A DNA stretch of 5,316 nt from CALMFT01 sp041674565 (GTDB lineage Bacteria > Patescibacteriota > Gracilibacteria > Absconditabacterales > Absconditicoccaceae): contig JBAYVQ010000070.1 in NCBI GenBank assembly GCA_041674565.1, forward strand, positions 1 through 5,316, read 5' to 3'. Position numbers and translations under genes: made by a program. The number at the start of each line of letters is the position of its first letter. Position 1 is the stretch's first letter. Of this stretch, positions 1 through 5,316 are shown one piece after another. The notes under the pieces were generated by a model, which saw only the letters and a list, made by a program, of their open reading frames with translations, had not been told where the DNA came from and ran no database searches.

Positions 1-118
1 TATCTGATTTTTTGATAATCTGATCATTGACGCTGATGTATCACGCCTTACATCGCTGTGCCAAAGTTGATCTAGAAGCCAATCACAAATTTCATAAATA
101 TCTATCCAATCTTATCAT
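1..118 (-). CDS. S4-domain protein, probable RsuA/RluB-family rRNA pseudouridine synthase (N-terminal fragment)
   Basis: This is the first 39 codons of a gene that runs off the left edge. Reading starts at ATG 118-116. The peptide opens MIRLDRYLGNLGLASRS and continues to KAGYISVND, matching the S4 RNA-binding fold (RLDxxLxxxGLxSRxxAxxxIxxGxVxVN). An S4 domain at the extreme N-terminus with a GLxSR motif is typical of the RsuA/RluB/RluE/RluF pseudouridine synthases, which modify one uridine in 16S or 23S rRNA; the catalytic domain would lie outside the window. All three glycines (residues 9, 12, 26) are TGA, and two sit on conserved S4 glycines. Codon 22 is CGA, at a position where relatives carry Leu or Trp. 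No Shine-Dalgarno is visible. Alternatives are other S4 proteins such as TlyA-type methyltransferases. The S4 call is firm; the enzyme class is inferred. Confidence 0.7.
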
Positions 119-139
119 TTTCTATTTGTATGAAGTACG

Positions 140-147
140 AATATAAT
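140..147. promoter_or_regulatory. Overlapping divergent -10 elements between the S4 gene and the PSP1 gene
   Basis: A perfect TATAAT lies at 142-147 on the plus strand, placing a start near 154 and a leader of about 48 nt before the PSP1 gene. On the minus strand TATATT (145-140) overlaps it and could serve the S4 gene, with a leader of about 15 nt. Neither has a good -35: the plus candidate at 119-124 is TTTCTA and the minus candidate at 168-163 is CTGTAT. If both are used, the two promoters would exclude each other. The divergent 83-bp arrangement requires promoters here, but these exact boxes are tentative. Confidence 0.4.
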
Positions 148-201
148 TACACATAGTGTTGCATACAGTTTGTATTTTACCCTTGTTAAGCGTAGTTTTT
201 T

Positions 202-1143
202 ATGTCTGAAATACAAGAACACAGCAGCACTGATGCGCCAGTAGCAAGCGAGTCAGTCGTATTATATGTTTTGGATTGGCTTATTATCAAACCAGTCAAA
301 GTTACCATCAAAACAGGATACTCCATTGGGGATTTCAAGCCTGGTGATCAGATTATGTATAGTATCACAGAAGAAAACAAAGTAAAATATATGATAGGCA
401 ATGTGATTGGGTTCGAGGTAGCAGCGCAAAAAGAAGGCCAATTCATCCGCGTCTTGAGAACAGAGGAAAAGCAACAATTTATCCAAAACCAGACAAAAGC
501 GTCAGGTTATTTTGAGATATTTAAAAAACACTTCAAAGCAAAGTTTAAGCAAGCTAAGCCCATCAACGCGAGATCCAATCTGAATGGGGACATGATCTAC
601 TTTTATTTTTACTGTGAGGAGAGGTTGGATTTTGTGGAATTTTTGAAAATATTTCGTCCGCTGATACCAGTAAACTTCTTTTTCTATCAAGTAGGAGCAA
701 GAGATATGGTAAGGTTGCATCCTCAAGCCAGCGACTGGCTCACCGAGTGTGGCTGTGGCCCTATGGGCTGTTGTAGTCTGGGCGTCTTACCCACCATTGA
801 TATGGAAAATGTCGTGATGCAGTCACTAGAATGAAGAGATATCGAAAAACTCAAAGGCAGGTGTGGTAAACTCAAATGTAGTGTAGTATACGAAAGATAT
901 CGATATGTGCAAGAAACCGCAGATTATCCCAAAAAATGAGACACCATACAGTACAACAACTTCCAAGGAAGATGCATCGGACACAATGCAATACTAGGAG
1001 AAATAGTAGGAAAAGCACCAGAATGAGGCGTATTTAGAGGACCAAAAGCACAGGTCACTATCGTGGAAAAGGCAAAAGCAAGAGAGACCATAGCCGATCA
1101 GCTCGGTATCTCGAAAGAAGAAGTCAAAAAAATACAGGAATAA
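202..1143 (+). CDS. PSP1-domain protein (RicT/YaaT family), read through three TGA=Gly codons
   Basis: The full reading is 313 aa, ending at TAA 1141-1143, with TGA codons at 832, 937 and 1024 (residues 211, 246, 275). Under the standard code it would stop at residue 210, in the middle of the PSP1 domain. Family signs are the segment FRPLIPVNFFFYQVGARDMV (as in FRTRIELRQIGVRDEAK of RicT), cysteines 183, 185, 190 and 191, then GRCGKLKC (219-226, as in LCGRLMCC) and YPKKGD (242-247, as in LPDIGE), whose glycine is a TGA. In Bacillus, RicT joins RicA and RicF in an Fe-S complex acting with RNase Y on mRNA maturation; whether that holds here is unknown. The N-terminal 30 or so residues are unlike RicT. 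Codon 234 is CGA. ATG 202 is the first start after the upstream promoter; no Shine-Dalgarno is seen. Family is confident, role is not. Confidence 0.85.
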
Positions 1144-1154
1144 CACCACAGTAC

Positions 1155-1183
1155 TTGCAAATTTTGCAGCATAAGGATATAAT
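1155..1183 (+). promoter_or_regulatory. Sigma70-type promoter for the pilin-like gene
   Basis: A -35 of TTGCAA at 1155-1160 and a perfect -10 TATAAT at 1178-1183 are separated by 17 bp. Transcription would start near 1190, giving a leader of about 39 nt to ATG 1229. A short inverted repeat, TGCAAA-T-TTTGCA (1156-1168), overlaps the -35 and could bind a repressor; this is only a suggestion. Confidence 0.7.
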
Positions 1184-1228
1184 CAGATAAGGTACAACAT
1201 ACTTTATTTTGATTGTGGCAACTGCATC

Positions 1229-1591
1229 ATGCCCATACTTATCGCTCAAGAGGCTATCGAATGCAACACCGAAGACCTTCTGGCCTGAAATTGTAAGGTA
1301 GATTACAATGCGCTTTTGGGCATCAAAAAAAATATGGATCCAGATGAAGCAAATGACCCAGGTTTGTTTGTTGCAGATTTATTTCTTGCAGCAACGTTTT
1401 TTATAGGAACTATAGCCTTTTTGTGATTAGTAATAAGCTGACTCCAATATGTCCTCCAGGGCGGTACTGATGCAAAAGCAGCTAGCAAAGCAGGAGAGTG
1501 AATCAAATATAGCCTTATTGGTCTGACTATCGTCATATTTTCATATACCATCATCAGGTTGATACAGTACTTTGCTGCTGGAAGGGTTTAA
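1229..1591 (+). CDS. Small two-TM membrane protein, TrbC/VirB2 pilin-like family, with four TGA=Gly codons
   Basis: The reading gives 120 aa from ATG 1229 to TAA 1589-1591, with TGA at 1286, 1424, 1439 and 1499 (residues 20, 66, 71, 91), 4 of its 12 glycines. The standard code gives no usable ORF, so ordinary gene callers would miss it. An N-terminal stretch with Cys12 and Cys22 precedes two hydrophobic segments, about 47-75 and 92-117. They are joined by a short charged loop (QGGTDAKAASKAGEGIKYS). This layout, with GGxxxAxxxAxxGIKYSLIGL between the helices, resembles the TrbC/VirB2-like small membrane proteins frequent in CPR genomes, pilin-like subunits of type IV secretion relatives. No secretion genes are nearby, so an actual pilus role is inferred. 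ATG 1229 is chosen because it is the first start after the promoter and the only ATG before residue 36. The two cysteines could form an extracytoplasmic disulfide. Confidence 0.8.
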
Positions 1592-1600
1592 AGTGTAATA

Positions 1601-1630
1601 GTCATATATACTCTATACAGATATATTGAC
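1601..1630. repeat. Imperfect inverted repeat overlapping a -35 box
   Basis: GTCATATAT (1601-1609) pairs with ATATA-TGAC (1621-1630) apart from one bulged T at 1626, leaving an 11-nt loop. The right arm runs into the -35 hexamer of the next promoter. It lacks a T tract, so an operator is more likely than a terminator; in DNA this AT-rich it could also be chance. Confidence 0.25.
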
Positions 1631-1653
1631 ATATATTATATTTTTTATATAAT
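1626..1653 (+). promoter_or_regulatory. Consensus sigma70 promoter for the 206-aa gene
   Basis: Both hexamers are perfect: TTGACA at 1626-1631 and TATAAT at 1648-1653, with a 16-bp AT-rich spacer. Transcription would begin around 1660, about 24 nt before ATG 1684. Together with the terminator at 2303-2325 this makes the 206-aa gene a likely one-gene transcription unit with high intrinsic promoter strength. Confidence 0.8.
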
Positions 1654-1683
1654 ACAAATATATTTACCAATAAAATAAAGCAA

Positions 1684-2304
1684 ATGAACTCAGCAACAAG
1701 CGAACTATCTCAGCGCCTATGAGATTGTAGCGAATACATTGATCAACTCAAAGCCAAAGATGTCAGACTCTACTATCAAAACGGTCAACAAAAGTATTTA
1801 GCAAACAGTTTGGAGGACCTTAAGTCTGAATGGAACGGCACATCAGATAAACTGTCTCTAGCTACAGTAGTCAATGAATTTTGCGACATAGTAGAGGGCT
1901 TATGCTTTGTGCGAAGCATCCCAGTAAAAAAAGTAATCGCAGAAACATTACAGCCCAAGGTAGTAATAGATCCTCAGCAACTAGCTATTGAACTTGCCTC
2001 TAGTTTTCCGCTATTTGCAAAAATACTAGCATTCGTGCACGAAACACCAAGAACAAGAGTGCGAGAGGGAAAATACAACGTAAGTTTTGCTGACATCAAA
2101 ACATTATTTGGAAGCTATGACGAAGGGGTTTGTATAGAAATAGGGAAGCAAGCACAAGCAGCATGACGGAATATGAAATTTGAAAGAGATGATGGGGATG
2201 GGGAGCCAAGAGTGTGGATTTGATACATATTTTCACCTGCACAATGAGCAACACCAATTATTTCTCACACAGCAGTAAGCAAGAACTATGGAATCAGAGA
2301 CTAA
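1684..2304 (+). CDS. Hypothetical 206-aa protein, family not recognised, four TGA=Gly codons
   Basis: Reading from ATG 1684 to TAA 2302-2304 crosses TGA at 1720, 2164, 2221 and 2245 (residues 13, 161, 180, 188). Under the standard code only residues 43-160 would be called, from a TTG. The limits are supported by a consensus promoter 30 nt upstream and a hairpin terminator that begins inside the stop codon. I do not recognise the family. It has no signal peptide or clear membrane helix. The middle (about 55-120) is mixed helical and hydrophobic with cysteines 66 and 73, followed by a basic stretch (ETPRTRV, then CGA at residue 127). The tail is acidic (FERDDGDGEPRVW) and ends SKNYGIRD. CGA/CGG codons occur at residues 77, 127 and 162; codons 161-162 are TGA-CGG in tandem, probably Gly-Trp. 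The protein looks soluble and cytoplasmic. Confidence 0.75.
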
Positions 2305-2325
2305 AAAAGCCATATGGCTTTTTTT
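2303..2325. terminator. Bidirectional intrinsic terminator between converging genes
   Basis: A 9-bp stem, AAAAAAGCC (2303-2311) with GGCTTTTTT (2316-2324), encloses an ATAT loop, and a run of seven T (2319-2325) follows on the plus strand. On the minus strand the A run gives six T, so the same hairpin can end transcription of the minus-strand gene stopping at 2343. The stem starts within the TAA stop of the 206-aa gene, so stop and terminator share bases. Confidence 0.85.
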
Positions 2326-2342
2326 GATGTAATTATAAGGTT

Positions 2343-3209
2343 TTAAAAGGGACAGTTCGGCAGTTCATAATCTTCTGGCTGCAGACAATTGTTCTCAGAT
2401 ATATCAGTCTGCGTTAAATATCTATACAGAAAACTTGGGTCTGCCTGGAATCACAATTCCTGATACAATTCCAATTCAAATTCCATAAGCTTCCTCCTAG
2501 CAGCGCGAATAGTGTTGTACTGACACTGTTTGTAGTAGTAGGGTGATGAGTAAGATTGGACAAAATCTTGAACATGCACCTTCAGATCTCTAGCTGTCAG
2601 GATATCTATATCTTCTTCATGACAATATCCTATCTCATTCAATCCATTGGTATCAGCTTCCTCCAACAATCACTCAACACATGCGTCCATCGTAACTGGT
2701 GTCTTGGGATGAATATATTGTAGGGCTTTACCGTTTCTCCTTGCTCGATATCACTTCCTGGGGGTTATCCAATAACGTGAAGCAAGATCAGCATCTCTGA
2801 CTTCAAAGCTCTTGTCTCTCTCATAACCCAAAAAATATACACCTCTCAAGTTACCAGCGACAACATCATCCAAAGATAAGGATAACAGCTGTTCGAACTC
2901 AGCGTGATGACGTTCTAGGTGTCCAAAATGGGTCTGCAGCGTATGCAATATATACAGCGAACGATCTGGTGCTACCTTTGCATCATAGTACTGTGGCAAC
3001 TGGAGAGCATCACGCAATTTTTGTTTGTACAAAGGTGTGTGTTCATTTCGTGTATTGGAACGCCTGGAATGTATATGCAACTTCCCCGAAACCAAGAAGA
3101 ACGTATACCGTATACTAGAATGAAAATCTTCAAACTGGTGAAACAAATCAAATTTTTCCCCTGCAGGAAGAGAGACCAATAGAGGCTTATTAGTATTTCA
3201 GTAGGACAT
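2343..3209 (-). CDS. Hypothetical 288-aa protein downstream of nrdA, family not recognised, four TGA=Gly codons
   Basis: One continuous frame runs from ATG 3209-3207 to TAA 2345-2343 through TGA at 3200, 2753, 2672 and 2453 (residues 4, 153, 180, 253; first base given). The standard code would break it into pieces. The ATG is preceded by GTG and then an in-frame TAA, so the start is nearly fixed. I do not recognise the family. The protein is hydrophilic and rich in Tyr, His and Leu, with no signal peptide or membrane helix. Notable stretches are SGKLHIHSRRSNT (about 41-53), a HLERHHAEF segment near the middle, a basic patch ARRNGKAL after residue 155, an acidic HEEDID, and YYYKQCQYNTIRAARRKL toward the C-terminus; the end carries three Cys (NCL, NCPF among them). 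CGG at residue 34 and CGA at 54 and 155 would be Trp under the proposed code. It lies 51 bp after nrdA on the same strand with no clear promoter between, so co-transcription is likely. A link to dNTP metabolism is guilt by association only. Confidence 0.75.
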
Positions 3210-3260
3210 CACTTATGCAAAAATCTTGAGTTAAATCACCTATATCTTCATGAAGCAGGC

Positions 3261-5316
3261 CTACTGGCAACCTTCACACATTACTTTCTCAAAAGGATTG
3301 ATAGGGCATTGTCCTGATGCGTAGATTTCGCCTGCTTTCAGCTTATCTACATATTCTTGTCATTTTTCTGCAATGAGTTTTTCTTCAATCTGGGCTTTAG
3401 TGAGGCCATCGTAAACCACATCATCACTGCCTTTGAAAGCAACTGGCTCTTTGTCTGCCAAAGCTCCAAATCATCTCTTTGCTGCTTGCGCAGACATCTC
3501 TTGTTGCATAGCGTTGGGATTGGTAGTGGCGTTGAAGCCTTTTCTTTCACCTCTCTTGTTTACATCTTGCATGTATTTTTCTCCTTTGATGGTCTTCTCA
3601 ATAAAGCAGTAGTAAGTACCCTTGAGTCATTGTTTCCGTGCATACATATACACGTCACCCAACCTATCTCTTCGGCCTTCTTGTGCATAAATATTTCTAG
3701 AAATAGCCTGATCAATATGCTTTTGCCAAGCAGCTGCGATATCTACCTGAGCCAAAGGATCAGACTCATATACAGTCTTATAGACAGATTTGTCTACAGC
3801 ACCATCAAGTTCTTCAATGCCTTTGACACTACCACTGTGCATAATAATACTATTTTTGATCTCTTCGTTCCAGAGGTTTTTAGCCTTAAGCTCTTCCACA
3901 AGTTGTTTTACGATAATCGTAAACTTACCAGAAGTGGTCTCTCTAGAATATACATTGGCATAGTACGGCTCTATACAGCTACTGGTACCAGCAATATTAC
4001 TGATACTTGCAGTAGGGGCAATACTCAACAATAAGATATTTCTTCTTGGTTCATATCCATATCCCTCATGGTAGTCCCCAAAAGTACCTCTTGTCTTGGC
4101 CAACTCTTGGGACGTATCCAATGCATGCTTGTAGATAAATGCTCACAACATATCTGATATCCTCACCGCTTCATCACTGTCATAAGCAATAGCCAGATCG
4201 ATAAGCATTTCCCCAAATCCCATAACCCCCAATCCCAAAGGCCTTAGGTCAAACGAGTTCTTTTTGGACTCTGGAGTAGGGAAGTAATTGATATCTATTA
4301 CGTTATCCAAAGCCTGGATAGCAATTTTCACTGTCTCTTCCAAATCATTCCAGTCTACCAATTCCATTTTTTGCTCAAAACTCATGTGCGATAAGTCGAC
4401 ATGACTATGTTGTTTGAGGACAAACTTGGAAAGATTGAGAGAGGCTAGCGTACAGGTAGCGGTACTATCTGATCTGTTAGCGATACTGATCTCCGTACAC
4501 ATGTTGGTACTATGGATCATGGCATATGGTTTTGCTTGATTGGCTCTATTGTGGGCATCTTTGAAATTGATCCAATAGTTACCCGTCTTTGCGGCTCTCA
4601 CAAGAATGTCTTTGTATAGTTCTTGAGCTCTTACTTTTTCAAAATTACCCATTTCTCCCTTTTCTGCTTTGTCTATGTATTGTTGGTAGAGTGTTTCAAA
4701 TTCATCTCCCCAAGACTCATCAAGACCTTTCGCTTGTGCTGGGTCAAATAAGTACCAATCACCATTTCTCTCTACTTGTTTCATAAACAAATCTGGTATC
4801 CATAGCGCTGTATTGATCTTTCTAGCTCTTACTGCATCGTCACCATTGGTTTCTTTGAGATCCAAAAAGTCATAGATGTTCCTATGTCGCGGTTCCATAT
4901 AGACAACAATATTCGCTGCTCTTTTGCCGCCAACTACAACTGAGTTTATCGTGGTATCAAATATCTTGATGAAAGGAATGGGGCCGCAGGAATTGGTATT
5001 GATAGACCTAATAGGTGATCACAATGCTCTGAGTTTTGTCATAGACATTGCTACACCACCCGTATATTTCACATACAATGAAGACTCTTTGGCTTTATCC
5101 ATAATATTGACCAAGTCATCTTCCACCACTCCAATAAAACAAGAAATAAGCTGATGAAATTTGGTACCAGAGTTCATCAGAGTAGGAGTAGCATGCAGAT
5201 ATTTAAATCTACTCAGCTTATCATATATTTTTATAGCAAATCACTCTTTATCTGGCTCATTATAACTGAGACCCATAGCAACTCTCATCCACATCCATTG
5301 AGGTTTCTCCAGCAAA
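3261..5316 (-). CDS. nrdA: Class I ribonucleoside-diphosphate reductase, large (alpha) subunit, N-terminus beyond the window
   Basis: The enzyme reduces ribonucleotides to deoxyribonucleotides, working with a radical-generating beta subunit (not in the window). The visible 684 residues end at TAG 3263-3261 and cross six TGA codons (fragment residues 25, 99, 391, 563, 615, 652). Landmarks in order: ATPTLMNSGT, then Cys59 (SCF, first redox cysteine); GGVAMSM with LRALGSPIR, its glycine a TGA; EPxHRNIYDFLDLK; ALWIPDLFMK; the active-site triad Asn271-Cys273-Glu275 (NMCTE); the partner Cys288 (ATCTLASLNL); the PTASISNIAGTSS loop and CIEPYYANVY; the radical-transfer pair Tyr568-Tyr569 in GLKGTYYC; and a C-terminal redox tail CPINPFEKVMCEGCQ. 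The Tyr pair and tail indicate class I rather than II. CGA 143 (EPxH) and CGG 560 (AxKQG) sit where the family has Trp; a third CGA is residue 548. An ATP cone, if present, would lie beyond 5316. The 288-aa gene follows 51 bp later. Confidence 0.95.

Noticed and set aside
202..1143. TGA read as selenocysteine or tryptophan instead of glycine
   Set aside because: TGAs align to conserved glycines in three families, are spread over all genes, and no SECIS-like element is evident next to them.
1303..1554. 83-codon minus-strand frame
   Set aside because: It is antisense to the pilin-like gene, which has a promoter and family-like helices on the plus strand once TGA is read as glycine.
1334..1591. 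ATG 1334 as alternative start of the pilin-like gene
   Set aside because: It would leave a leader of about 145 nt after the promoter and discard an open in-frame stretch with ATG 1229; kept only as a fallback.
2919..3182. 87-codon plus-strand frame
   Set aside because: It is antisense to the 288-aa gene; no start signal or recognisable motif supports it.
3246..3255. Perfect 10-bp palindrome CTTCATGAAG between nrdA and the 288-aa gene
   Set aside because: It is short, has no loop or T tract to act as a terminator, and one such palindrome is expected by chance at this scale.
3357..4034. 225-codon plus-strand open frame rich in Phe, Leu and Ser
   Set aside because: It is antisense to nrdA, whose motifs are unmistakable on the minus strand; the composition is that of a complementary-strand shadow.
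2343..5316. nrdA and the 288-aa gene as pseudogenes broken by many stops
   Set aside because: All interruptions are TGA, never TAA or TAG, and there are no frameshifts; catalytic residues are intact. Decay would produce all stop types and indels.

Overview
The window is AT-rich, densely packed bacterial DNA that only makes sense under an altered genetic code. With TGA read as glycine, six genes open up and fill almost the whole window. They contain 24 in-frame TGA codons, and every visible stop is TAA or TAG. UGA=Gly is the known code of Absconditabacteria (SR1) and Gracilibacteria (BD1-5) within the Candidate Phyla Radiation. A second anomaly narrows this. CGA and CGG (11 codons in total) fall on two near-invariant tryptophan positions of the ribonucleotide reductase and on a hydrophobic S4-domain position, so they probably encode Trp. 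CGA/CGG=Trp has, as I recall, been predicted computationally for Absconditabacterales, and that is my best guess for the source. Residues below use TGA=Gly; CGA/CGG positions are flagged.

Layout. On the left edge (1-118, minus) is the N-terminus of an S4-domain protein, probably an RsuA/RluB-type rRNA pseudouridine synthase. It is divergent from a PSP1/RicT-family gene (202-1143, plus), across an 83-bp gap. Next come two plus-strand genes, each with its own good sigma70-type promoter. The first is a 120-aa protein with two membrane segments, of the TrbC/VirB2 pilin-like type common in CPR genomes (1229-1591). The second is an unrecognised 206-aa protein (1684-2304). A bidirectional hairpin terminator (2303-2325) separates this plus-strand block from the minus-strand block. 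Read right to left, the minus block holds most of nrdA, the class I ribonucleotide reductase large subunit (5316-3261, N-terminus beyond the window), then an unrecognised 288-aa protein (3209-2343) 51 bp downstream, probably co-transcribed.

How they relate. The recognisable genes are housekeeping: deoxynucleotide synthesis, rRNA modification and RNA metabolism. The pilin-like gene is a membrane or surface component. The three genes without an assigned role, and the double recoding, are the parts least described. No gap between genes exceeds 100 bases, and I see no mobile element, CRISPR array, tRNA or rRNA. None of the five visible start codons has a Shine-Dalgarno sequence.
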